Source of the DNA: an uncultured Collinsella sp.
GTDB lineage: Bacteria > Actinomycetota > Coriobacteriia > Coriobacteriales > Coriobacteriaceae
Assembly: GCA_902494765.1 (NCBI GenBank)
Contig: CABUUK010000072.1
Coordinates: 1 to 5,577 of the forward strand
Direction of reading: 5' to 3'
Length of the DNA stretch: 5,577 nt
Within the stretch, counting starts at the first letter, position 1; each line of letters starts with the position of its first letter. The position numbers and the translations under genes were made by a program. This document shows, in pieces, positions 1 to 5,502 of the stretch. The notes under the pieces were generated by a model. It had not been told where the DNA came from. It did no database searches and saw only the letters and a list, made by a program, of their open reading frames with translations.

Positions 1-31
1 CACGAAGTGCGCAGCGGGGGTCCTGCCATGT

Positions 32-71
32 CCGGGGACGATTTGGGGGCAAAGCCCCCTGGCCTCCCCGG
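32..71. repeat. Nested inverted repeat downstream of thrB
   Basis: An outer pair CCGGGGA (32-38) and TCCCCGG (65-71) surrounds an inner pair GGGGGC (45-50) and GCCCCC (54-59) with AAA between. It begins 20 bases past the thrB stop, so it may end or protect thrB transcripts, but no T run follows on the minus strand (AAATCGTCCCC), so it is not a standard intrinsic terminator. The rest of 1-90 holds no convincing gene: a minus-strand ATG at 27-29 lacks a ribosome-binding site. Confidence 0.55.
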
Positions 72-90
72 CGAGTATACGGGACGGCGA

Positions 91-972
91 CTACAGGTAT
101 TCGATCTGGGCGCCTTCCGTGTCGCACGTCAGAATATGCGTGTCACACTTGGGGAACTGTTCACGCAGCTTGACCTGCAGGAACTTTGCCACGATGGTGT
201 CGTCAGTCACGGCCATGAGAGTCGAGCCCGAGCCGCTGATCCAGATGGTCTTGGCGCCGCCGTTAAGGCAGGTGTCGCGCACGGCGTTGTAGTCGGGAAT
301 CAGACGGCGACGATAGGGTTCCTGGATGCGGTCGTCATTGGCGGCGGCAATCAGGTCGAGGTCACCAGTCTCCAAGCCGCGCGTCATGCCGGCGATGCGG
401 CCCATCTGCCACACGGCGGTGGAGAGTGGAATCTCCTGCGGCACAACCTTGCGCGCCTCGCTCGTATGCACCTCGTAGGGCGGAATCACGGTAATAAAAC
501 GCAGGCGATCGCTCACCTCGTAGCGCAGGCACTGGGGGAGCGAATCGGTCGGCGTAAAGGAACAGACGGCGCCGCCCAGGATAGCGGGGGCGACGTTATC
601 GGGATGGCCCTCGACTTCGGTGGCAATGCGAACCAGCTCGGCGCGGTCGACGGTGTGGCCTGTCAGTGCGGCGGCGGCCATAATGCCGGCGACGACGCAG
701 GTGGAGCTGGAGCCCAGGCCGCGGGCGACGGGCACGTCGGTCTGGATGTCGATGGCAACGGGAAAAGCCGGCTCGTCCCATGCAGCCAGTGCATCGACAA
801 AGCTCACGTAGACCAGGTTGTTCTCGTTTTGGAATTCCTCGGGGCAGCCCGTGATGGTGAGTTTGTCGGCGCGCTCGAAGGTGAAGTGCGAGTAGAGGCT
901 GACGGCCATGCCGAGGGTATCGTAGCCAATGCCCAAGTTGGCGCTTGTTGCTGGGACGGTGATCTTGATCAT
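91..972 (-). CDS. thrB: Homoserine kinase (EC 2.7.1.39), GHMP kinase family
   Basis: This cytosolic enzyme phosphorylates L-homoserine with ATP to O-phospho-L-homoserine, the substrate of ThrC. The 293-residue product has the usual family length and all GHMP kinase motifs in order. Motif 1 is PATSANLGIGYDTLG at residues 7-21 (many homologues have Pro-Gly-Phe where this has Ile-Gly-Tyr). The ATP phosphate-binding loop is PVARGLGSSST at 81-91, EGHPDNVAP is at 121-129 with Glu121 the probable Mg2+ ligand, and SEARKVVP is at 171-178. The glycine-rich C-terminal motif ISGSGST is at 245-251. The ATG at 970-972 is chosen because motif 1 begins at residue 7, as is typical, and AGGAGGA lies 5 bases upstream. 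The gene is downstream of thrC in the same direction, separated by 203 bases that contain a terminator-like hairpin and a large palindrome, so simple co-transcription is uncertain. No frameshift or missing key residue was seen. Confidence 0.96.
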   Translation of the reverse strand: MIKITVPATSANLGIGYDTLGMAVSLYSHFTFERADKLTITGCPEEFQNENNLVYVSFVDALAAWDEPAFPVAIDIQTDVPVARGLGSSSTCVVAGIMAAAALTGHTVDRAELVRIATEVEGHPDNVAPAILGGAVCSFTPTDSLPQCLRYEVSDRLRFITVIPPYEVHTSEARKVVPQEIPLSTAVWQMGRIAGMTRGLETGDLDLIAAANDDRIQEPYRRRLIPDYNAVRDTCLNGGAKTIWISGSGSTLMAVTDDTIVAKFLQVKLREQFPKCDTHILTCDTEGAQIEYL

Positions 973-977
973 GTGAG

Positions 978-984
978 TCCTCCT
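978..984 (-). promoter_or_regulatory. Ribosome-binding site of thrB
   Basis: On the minus strand AGGAGGA is followed by CTCAC and the ATG of thrB, a near-perfect Shine-Dalgarno with 5-base spacing. It abuts the left arm of the 986-1097 palindrome. If the palindrome is transcribed as leader RNA, its stem ends about one base from this site. Confidence 0.85.
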
Positions 985-985
985 G

Positions 986-1097
986 GCGTGCCTGGCTGTT
1001 TAGTTCGCTGCTCGGGCAGTCCTGCGCAAGACGGAAAGCACATTAAGTGCTTTCCTTTGCGTGCGGAACTCGCGACGAACTAAACAGCCAGGCACGC
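986..1097. repeat. 112-bp palindromic element with perfect 22-bp inverted ends, between thrC and thrB
   Basis: The arm at 986-1007 is the exact reverse complement of 1076-1097 (22 of 22; begins GCGTGCCTGG on the plus strand). G-T and T-A pairs could extend it to 984-1099. Inside lie further inverted repeats: GGAAAGCAC at 1033-1041 against GTGCTTTCC at 1047-1055 with loop ATTAA, continued by CGCAA (1025-1029) against TTGCG (1057-1061); CTGC at 1008-1011 against GCAG at 1016-1019; and a short GCG/CGC pair at 1063-1073. Folded as RNA it would be a cloverleaf-like junction closed by a 22-bp stem. It contains no plausible reading frame. It could be a miniature inverted-repeat (MITE or REP-like) element, or a structured leader of thrB. 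The sequence supports the palindrome itself strongly but not which of these it is. Confidence 0.85.
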
Positions 1098-1130
1098 TAT
1101 GCACGTTCGTCATCATCCCGGTAGGTATCT

Positions 1131-1166
1131 GATAAAAGAAGGTGCGCCGGCTTTCGCCGGCGCCTT
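1131..1166 (-). terminator. Rho-independent-type terminator downstream of thrC
   Basis: Ten or so bases after the thrC stop codon, the minus strand has a perfect 8-bp stem GCGCCGGC/GCCGGCGC (1156-1163 with 1144-1151) around a GAAA tetraloop. It is followed by ACC and a T-rich stretch TTCTTTTATC (1131-1140). The T-rich tail is on the minus-strand side only, so it fits termination of leftward thrC transcription. Its position before thrB means thrB needs read-through or its own promoter. Confidence 0.7.
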
Positions 1167-1175
1167 ATAAGGGGT

Positions 1176-2693
1176 TTAGTTGGTTGCTATCTTTTTTGCA
1201 GCCTGCTCTACGTAGCTGGCCATCTCATCGACGTCGCAGACGTCTTCGAAGCGGACGGGCTTGGACTCGAGTTCGGCGAGCTGGGCTGGGGCGACCGTGT
1301 TGGTTGCCTGCTCGAGCACGCGCATGGCCTCAAAGTCGTCCTCGGGAACGTCGAGGCCCAGGGCATCGCAGCAGGCGCGCGGGAACTTGTAGGGGCTGGC
1401 GGTCGAAAGCAGCACGCGGGCCTTGGCGCCCTCGGTGGGGGCGACCTGCTCAAAGACGTGATAGCCGCAAGCGGTGTGCGGGTCGATCACGTAGCCGTTG
1501 GCATCCCAGCAGCTCTTGATGGCGGCGCGAACCTCGTCCTCGCTGGCCCAGCCGCAGCCAAATACGCTCTGGATCTTGGCCAGCAGCTCGGCAGGCACCT
1601 CGTAGCGACCGGTCTGGGCAAGCTGCTCCATAAGGCCGGCAACGAGCTCGCAGTCGCCGTCGGACAGGAAGTAGAGCATGCGCTCCAGATTAGAGCTAAT
1701 AAGGATGTCCATCGACGGCGAAATGGTCGTGAAGAACGGACGGTTGCGGTCGTAGACGCCGGTGGTCAGGAAGTCAGCGAGCACGTTGTTCTTGTCGCTG
1801 GCCACGACGAGTTTGGCGACGGGCAGACCCATGCGCTTGGCGTAGTAGCCGGCCAGGATATCGCCAAAGTTGCCGGTCGGTACGCAGAACTCCACGGCAT
1901 CGCCGGCCTCGATGGCGCCGGCGCGCAGCAGCTGCGCATAGGCGGCAAAGTAGTAGACGACCTGCGGCACCAGGCGGCCGACGTTGATGGAGTTGGCGCT
2001 CGAAAGCACCGTGGCGGCGGCCTCCAGACGCTCGGCAAGCTCCTTATCGGCAAAGATGCGCTTGACGGCGCTCTGGGCGTCGTCAAAGTTGCCGCGGATG
2101 CCGCAGACGGCGACGTTGCCGCCCTCCTGCGTGGACATCTGCAGATTCTGCACGCGGCTGACCTTGCCCTCGGGATAAAAGACGGTGATGCCCGTGCCCG
2201 GGGCGTCGGCAAAGCCGGCGAGTGCTGCCTTGCCTGTGTCGCCCGACGTGGCGGTGACGATCATGATGCGCTCGGCGCCGCCGTCCTTGGCGGAAGTGCG
2301 GGCCATCAAGCGGGGGAGCATCTGCAGGGCGACGTCCTTGAAGGCGCTCGTGGGACCGCCAAAGAGCTCCATCACATAGGTCTGAGGGGCGTCAGCGCCC
2401 GGCGCAGCGTCGAGTTTGACGAGCGGCGTAACCTCTTCACTCGCGAACGTGCCGCGGTATGCCTCGTCGACACACGCCGAAATTTCTTCGGCCGTGTAAT
2501 CATTCAGTAACATTCCCAACACATCTTGAGCGATTTCAAAGTACGATTTATCTGCAAGCGAGCTGATATCGACCTGCTGGGTGCCGAGCTCGTCCGAGAC
2601 AAACAAACCCCCGTCGGGAGCGATGCCGGTACGGATTGCCACCTTACTTGAGCACGATAAAGTGCGTCCTCGTGTACTATGATAAGTTCCCAT
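1176..2693 (-). CDS. thrC: Threonine synthase (EC 4.2.3.1), PLP-dependent
   Basis: It converts O-phospho-L-homoserine and water to L-threonine and phosphate using pyridoxal phosphate, the last step of threonine synthesis. The product is 505 residues, in the range of the long ThrC class. The N-terminal signature YHSTRG (residues 4-9) and IAPDGGLFV (24-32) are typical of the family. The PLP lysine is Lys119 in GPTSAFKD (113-120). The phosphate-binding region TSGDTG is at 149-154, SSANSINVGRL at 231-241, PTGNFGD at 272-278, and STASPYKFP at 430-438. A longer frame starts at 2738, but the ATG at 2691-2693 is preferred: GAGGAG lies 9 bases upstream at 2703-2708, and the family N-terminus starts there. 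It is divergent from lysC and upstream of thrB. No defect was seen. The symbol rests on family motifs and the thrB context. Confidence 0.96.
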   Translation of the reverse strand: MGTYHSTRGRTLSCSSKVAIRTGIAPDGGLFVSDELGTQQVDISSLADKSYFEIAQDVLGMLLNDYTAEEISACVDEAYRGTFASEEVTPLVKLDAAPGADAPQTYVMELFGGPTSAFKDVALQMLPRLMARTSAKDGGAERIMIVTATSGDTGKAALAGFADAPGTGITVFYPEGKVSRVQNLQMSTQEGGNVAVCGIRGNFDDAQSAVKRIFADKELAERLEAAATVLSSANSINVGRLVPQVVYYFAAYAQLLRAGAIEAGDAVEFCVPTGNFGDILAGYYAKRMGLPVAKLVVASDKNNVLADFLTTGVYDRNRPFFTTISPSMDILISSNLERMLYFLSDGDCELVAGLMEQLAQTGRYEVPAELLAKIQSVFGCGWASEDEVRAAIKSCWDANGYVIDPHTACGYHVFEQVAPTEGAKARVLLSTASPYKFPRACCDALGLDVPEDDFEAMRVLEQATNTVAPAQLAELESKPVRFEDVCDVDEMASYVEQAAKKIATN

Positions 2694-2702
2694 ATAACAC
2701 TG

Positions 2703-2708
2703 CTCCTC
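2703..2708 (-). promoter_or_regulatory. Ribosome-binding site that fixes the thrC start
   Basis: GAGGAG on the minus strand is 9 bases before the ATG at 2691-2693. The alternative ATG at 2736-2738 has no comparable purine-rich sequence upstream, so this site decides the start and removes 15 N-terminal residues from the longest frame. Confidence 0.75.
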
Positions 2709-2729
2709 GGATGCCTTGGTCCCAATCGG

Positions 2730-2745
2730 TGAAACCATGGTATCA
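2730..2745. promoter_or_regulatory. Operator-like inverted repeat TGAAACCATGGTATCA
   Basis: Seven of eight base pairs are symmetric about the centre between 2737 and 2738 (only the A/A pair 2733/2742 fails). The core ACCATGGT is a perfect palindrome. Placed near the middle of the divergent thrC-lysC gap, it is where a shared repressor or activator could act on both arms, and it overlaps the only weak -10-like sequence for lysC. No known regulator motif was recognised. Confidence 0.35.
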
Positions 2746-2777
2746 GAGCGCGCAAAATAGGTTCGCAGAGGCTTTTT

Positions 2778-2784
2778 AGAAAGG
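2778..2784 (+). promoter_or_regulatory. Ribosome-binding site of lysC, unusually distant
   Basis: AGAAAGG is the only Shine-Dalgarno-like sequence before the aspartate kinase ATG (2798). It sits 13 bases upstream, longer than the usual 5-9. An in-frame TAG at 2777-2779 overlaps it, and no ATG, GTG or TTG lies between, so the start is not in doubt despite the weak site. Confidence 0.5.
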
Positions 2785-2797
2785 TAACCTCCAGCCC

Positions 2798-4186
2798 ATG
2801 ATTAAGATTGCCAAGTTTGGCGGCTCGTCGGTCGCCGACGCCGAACACTTCAAAAAGATCAAGGCCATCGTCGACGCCGACCCTGCCCGCCGTTTTGTGG
2901 TGGTTTCCGCCTGCGGCCGCCGCTTTAAGGGCGACACCAAGGTGACCGACCTGCTCTATCTGGTCAATGCGCACGTTAAGTACCACGTGTCGTGTGAGGA
3001 GCTGCTTGAGGACATCGGCCAGCGCTTTTTTGATATCGCTGATGAGTTGGAGCTCACCTATCCCATCCGTGAGGAGTTCGCGGCCTTTGCCGAGCGCGCC
3101 CGCTCGGGCGGCTACTCCACCGAGGAGCTTGTGAGCCGTGGCGAGTACTTTACCGCTCGCCTGATGGCTGAGTACCTGGGCCTACCGTTCCTGGACGCCG
3201 CGACGGTTGTGGCGTTCCATCACGACGGTACGCTCAGCATGAATCGCACCTCCGAGCTGGTGCAGGAGTATGGCCAGCAGGGCGGCTTCGTTATGCCTGG
3301 CTTCTACGGCGCGACGCGCGAGGGCCAGATCAAGCTGCTCGATCGAGGCGGTGGCGATATCTCGGGCTCGATCTTGGCCAAGTGCCTGGGCGCCGACCTG
3401 TACGAGAACTGGACCGACGTCTCGGGCTTCTATTCTGCCGATCCGCGTATTGTTCCCGAGGCTCAGCCCATTGCGCGCGTTACCTACGAGGAGCTGCGCG
3501 AGCTTTCGTACATGGGCGCAAGCGTCCTGCACGAGGAGGCCGTGTTCCCCGTGCGCGAGGCGGGTATTCCGCTGGTCATCAAGAACACCAATGCGCCGCA
3601 GGACCCCGGTACCATCATTAGCGAGACGGCTGATGAGGGCGAGGCGGAGCCCATCATTACCGGCGTGACCGGCAAGCGCGGCTTTGTCGCCATCAACGTT
3701 GCCCGCGACCGCACCAAGCCCCGTGTTGGCTTTATGCGCCGTGCGCTTTCGGTCTTCGAGCGCTATGACGTTTCCGTCGAGCACATGCCCACCGGTGTCG
3801 ACCGCTTTGGCGCCGTGGTGCAGGAGCAGGATGTGCACGACTCGCTGTACTCACTTGTGGGCGACATCCAGCAGGAGGTCGAGCCGCTCGAGATCGAGGT
3901 TGTCGAGGGCTTGGCGCTCATCGCGACCGTCGGCCGTAACCTGCGCGGCCGCGCAGGTATCTCGGGCCACCTGTTTGGCATGCTCGGCCAGGCCGGCGTG
4001 AGCGTGCGCATGATTTCGCAGAGCTGCGACGAGATCAACATCATTATCGGTGTCGAGGAGAAGGACTTCGACCTTGCGATTCGGACCATTTACCGTGCCT
4101 TCTCCGATGAGAACGGCATTGTGAAGGTCTCCGACCTGGAGGCTCCCGCGCCGGTCGATCCCGCTCTGGCCGCACTCCACAAGTAG
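2798..4186 (+). CDS. lysC: Aspartate kinase (EC 2.7.2.4), ACT-regulated, YclM/AKIII-like
   Basis: It phosphorylates L-aspartate with ATP to 4-phospho-L-aspartate, the entry step to lysine, threonine and methionine. The 462-residue product is a monofunctional kinase with no homoserine dehydrogenase domain. The kinase domain spans about 1-290: KFGGSSV at 6-12 (catalytic-type Lys6), VVVSACG at 34-40 followed by the insert typical of YclM-like enzymes, SRGEYFTA at 113-120 (Glu116), LDRGGGDISGSILA at 181-194 (Arg183, Asp187), NWTDVSGFYSADPRIVP at 204-220, and SYMGASVLHEEAVFPV at 237-252. Two ACT regulatory domains follow, at about 295-345 and 371-436. Feedback inhibition by lysine and/or threonine is expected from the family but cannot be read from the sequence. 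One oddity is that the usual GGSD substrate-loop motif reads GGGD here (Gly186). The gene is divergent from thrC and is followed by a terminator and asd. The symbol lysC is by function; yclM/thrD would also fit. Confidence 0.95.
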   Translation: MIKIAKFGGSSVADAEHFKKIKAIVDADPARRFVVVSACGRRFKGDTKVTDLLYLVNAHVKYHVSCEELLEDIGQRFFDIADELELTYPIREEFAAFAERARSGGYSTEELVSRGEYFTARLMAEYLGLPFLDAATVVAFHHDGTLSMNRTSELVQEYGQQGGFVMPGFYGATREGQIKLLDRGGGDISGSILAKCLGADLYENWTDVSGFYSADPRIVPEAQPIARVTYEELRELSYMGASVLHEEAVFPVREAGIPLVIKNTNAPQDPGTIISETADEGEAEPIITGVTGKRGFVAINVARDRTKPRVGFMRRALSVFERYDVSVEHMPTGVDRFGAVVQEQDVHDSLYSLVGDIQQEVEPLEIEVVEGLALIATVGRNLRGRAGISGHLFGMLGQAGVSVRMISQSCDEINIIIGVEEKDFDLAIRTIYRAFSDENGIVKVSDLEAPAPVDPALAALHK

Positions 4187-4237
4187 CTGTCATCCCGGTG
4201 ATTTTTTGGGACATGCCTCATAAATCTACGGCGGGGC

Positions 4238-4259
4238 GTTTCGTTTCGGTTTCGTTTCG
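4238..4259 (+). repeat. Perfect tandem 11-base repeat GTTTCGTTTCG x2 before the lysC terminator
   Basis: GTTTCGTTTCG occupies 4238-4248 and again 4249-4259. The shorter word GTTTCGT recurs a third time in the terminator loop (4269-4275), and CGGGGCG occurs both before the tandem (4232-4238) and in the terminator left arm (4261-4267). The region looks built from partial duplications of one unit. Confidence 0.8.
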
Positions 4260-4260
4260 A

Positions 4261-4290
4261 CGGGGCGGGTTTCGTGCCCGCCCCGTTCTT
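4261..4290 (+). terminator. Rho-independent terminator after lysC
   Basis: A perfect 9-bp GC-rich stem, CGGGGCGGG (4261-4269) with CCCGCCCCG (4277-4285), encloses the 7-base loop TTTCGTG and is followed by TTCTTGTAT. It lies 75 bases after the lysC stop and 71 before the asd start. It should end most lysC transcripts, leaving asd to read-through or its own promoter in 4291-4350. Confidence 0.75.
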
Positions 4291-4350
4291 GTATACACTG
4301 GCAACAATAATCGGCCTGCTCGGCGTGCGGGCAAAAGCCACAACCTTTAA
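4286..4350 (+). promoter_or_regulatory. Probable asd promoter/leader region
   Basis: This is the only stretch between the lysC terminator and the asd ribosome-binding site. It is locally AT-richer, with -10-like TATACA at 4292-4297 and AATAAT at 4306-4311, but neither has a convincing -35 partner at 16-18 bases. The inference rests mainly on the terminator immediately upstream. Confidence 0.3.
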
Positions 4351-4356
4351 AGGGGG
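4351..4356 (+). promoter_or_regulatory. Ribosome-binding site that fixes the asd start
   Basis: AGGGGG is followed by AAGC and the ATG at 4361. The same frame remains open to an ATG at 4274, but that codon lies inside the terminator loop and lacks a ribosome-binding site, so the 4361 start is preferred. Confidence 0.7.
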
Positions 4357-4360
4357 AAGC

Positions 4361-5386
4361 ATGAAACAGTACACGGTTGCTATTTTGGGCGCGACGGGAG
4401 CCGTGGGCACCCAGATGCTCGAGTGCCTTAACGAGCAGGAGTTCCCAGTCGGTAAGCTCAAGCTGCTGGCAAGTGCACGCTCCGCGGGCAAGACCGTTGA
4501 GTTCCGCGGCGAGCAGATCGTGATTGAGGAAGCTTGCCCCGAGGCCTTTGAGGGCTGCGACATCGTGCTCGGCGCTGCCGGCGACGATATCGCCAAGGAG
4601 CTGCTGCCCGAGGCCGTCAAGCGCGGTGCCGTCGTGGTCGACAACAGCCATGCCTTCCGTATGGATCCCGAGGTACCGCTGGTCGTGCCCGAGATCAATG
4701 CCGACGATATCAAGTGGCATCACGGCCTTATCGCCAATCCCAACTGCGCGACCATCATCGGCCTGGTTCCCACGTGGCCGTTGCATCAGCTCGCCGGCGT
4801 GAAGCGCATGATCGTGTCCACGTATCAGGCAGCTTCGGGCGCCGGTGCCCCCGGTATGGCCGAGCTCGAGGCTCAGCTGGCCGCCCTGGGCCGCGGCGAG
4901 GAGATTCCCGAGCCGTGCGCGTTTGCCGCCCAGCTGGCGAGTAACCTGATTCCGCAGATTGGCGGCGTCAAGGAGGAGGGCTTTACCTCCGAGGAGATGA
5001 AGCTACAAAACGAGGGCCGCAAGATTATGCATCTGCCCGAGCTGCGCGTGAACTGCACCTGCGTGCGCGTGCCCGTGCTGCGTTCGCACTCCGAGAGCAT
5101 CACGCTCGAGTTCGAGCGTGACATTACGGTTGACGAGGCCCGTGTTGCGCTGGCTGCCGCTCCGGGCGTCAAGCTGGTTGACGATATGGCTGCCGAGGAT
5201 GCACACGACCGCTTCCCCATGCCGATGGACACGTCCGACCAGGACCTGATTTGGGTCGGTCGCGTGCGCCGCGACATCTCGAACCCCGAGGCCGCGCGTG
5301 GCATCACCTTCTGGTGCTGCGGCGACCAAATCCGTAAGGGCGCGGCAACCAACGCCGTCCAGATCGCTAAGCTGCTCTGCGAGTAG
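4361..5386 (+). CDS. asd: Aspartate-semialdehyde dehydrogenase (EC 1.2.1.11)
   Basis: It reduces 4-phospho-L-aspartate with NADPH to L-aspartate 4-semialdehyde, the branch point for threonine/methionine and lysine/diaminopimelate. The 341-residue product matches the usual length of bacterial Asd. The N-terminal Rossmann nucleotide-binding motif is GATGAVG at 10-16 (GxxGxxG). The catalytic cysteine is Cys129 in NPNCAT (126-131), STYQAASGAG is at 153-162, and RVPVLRSH is at 236-243 with Arg236 and active-site His243. The C-terminal KGAATNAVQIAKLL (326-339) is characteristic. The start at 4361 puts GATGAVG at residue 10, as expected; an in-frame upstream ATG at 4274 would add 29 residues of unrelated sequence. 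It follows lysC in the same direction after a terminator, and the two act consecutively. No missing residues or frameshift were seen. Confidence 0.97.
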   Translation: MKQYTVAILGATGAVGTQMLECLNEQEFPVGKLKLLASARSAGKTVEFRGEQIVIEEACPEAFEGCDIVLGAAGDDIAKELLPEAVKRGAVVVDNSHAFRMDPEVPLVVPEINADDIKWHHGLIANPNCATIIGLVPTWPLHQLAGVKRMIVSTYQAASGAGAPGMAELEAQLAALGRGEEIPEPCAFAAQLASNLIPQIGGVKEEGFTSEEMKLQNEGRKIMHLPELRVNCTCVRVPVLRSHSESITLEFERDITVDEARVALAAAPGVKLVDDMAAEDAHDRFPMPMDTSDQDLIWVGRVRRDISNPEAARGITFWCCGDQIRKGAATNAVQIAKLLCE

Positions 5387-5434
5387 CGGTTGACCTGTCC
5401 GGCGGGGGCTGGGCTTAGTTTTCAAAACGTCCTC

Positions 5435-5494
5435 GACCATGTGTGGCGCCTTGTTCTGCTCCTTCGGAGCTGCGGACAAGGCGCCACACTGGTC
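5435..5494. terminator. Long hairpin between convergent genes (asd and the right-edge gene)
   Basis: GTGTGGCGCCTTGT at 5441-5454 is the exact reverse complement of 5476-5489. GACCA (5435-5439) with TGGTC (5490-5494) extends the stem past one bulged T, and GCTCC (5458-5462) pairs with GGAGC (5466-5470) at the tip. The position between two converging reading frames suits a bidirectional terminator. However, neither strand has an immediate T run: TTTTTT comes at 5518-5523 on the plus strand, and GTTTTG soon after on the minus. It may instead be a REP-like palindrome that stops transcription or protects 3' ends. Confidence 0.5.
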
Positions 5495-5502
5495 TGACGC
5501 TC

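Larger units (their letters stand above)
2694..2797. promoter_or_regulatory. Divergent control region between thrC and lysC
   Basis: These 104 bases lie between the start codons of two divergent genes and must carry or adjoin both promoters. I see no textbook -35/-10 pair on either strand. The best rightward candidate is a weak extended -10, TGGTATCAG at 2738-2746, with TTGGTC at 2716-2721 (spacing 19, too long). A 16-base near-palindrome sits at 2730-2745 and is listed separately. There is no room or sequence for a lysine riboswitch (about 170 bases or more). The promoter role follows from gene order; exact elements are not resolved. Confidence 0.55.

Noticed and set aside
1..29. Possible minus-strand gene starting at the ATG at 27-29
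   Set aside because: It has no ribosome-binding site and only a few codons before the window edge, following a G/C hairpin. It cannot be supported.
7..1083. Long plus-strand open frame (358 codons) opposite thrB
   Set aside because: It is antisense to a well-supported homoserine kinase; high GC3 suppresses stop codons on the opposite strand. The translation has no recognisable domain and no ribosome-binding site is apparent.
1458..2510. Long plus-strand open frame (350 codons) opposite thrC
   Set aside because: Same explanation: a shadow of threonine synthase codon usage, rich in Gly, Ala, Val and His, with no family motif.
2694..2738. N-terminal extension of thrC from an ATG at 2736-2738
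   Set aside because: There is no ribosome-binding site before it. The internal ATG at 2691-2693 has GAGGAG at good spacing, and the family N-terminus begins there.
2694..2797. Lysine riboswitch or threonine attenuator upstream of lysC or thrC
   Set aside because: The gap is only 104 bases for two promoters. No leader peptide with Thr/Ile codon runs, no terminator hairpin and no riboswitch-like stems were seen.
1113..4199. Shared 10-mer TCATCCCGGT at 1113-1122 and 4190-4199
   Set aside because: A 10-base match is expected by chance in a window this size, and the flanks do not match.
4274..4360. N-terminal extension of asd from an ATG at 4274
   Set aside because: The codon lies in the loop of the lysC terminator and lacks a ribosome-binding site. 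The Asd fold begins at MKQYTVAILGATG.
5390..5420. TTGACC (5390-5395) after asd as a -35 box for a rightward gene
   Set aside because: No matching -10 at proper spacing and no rightward reading frame follows; the visible frame there is leftward.
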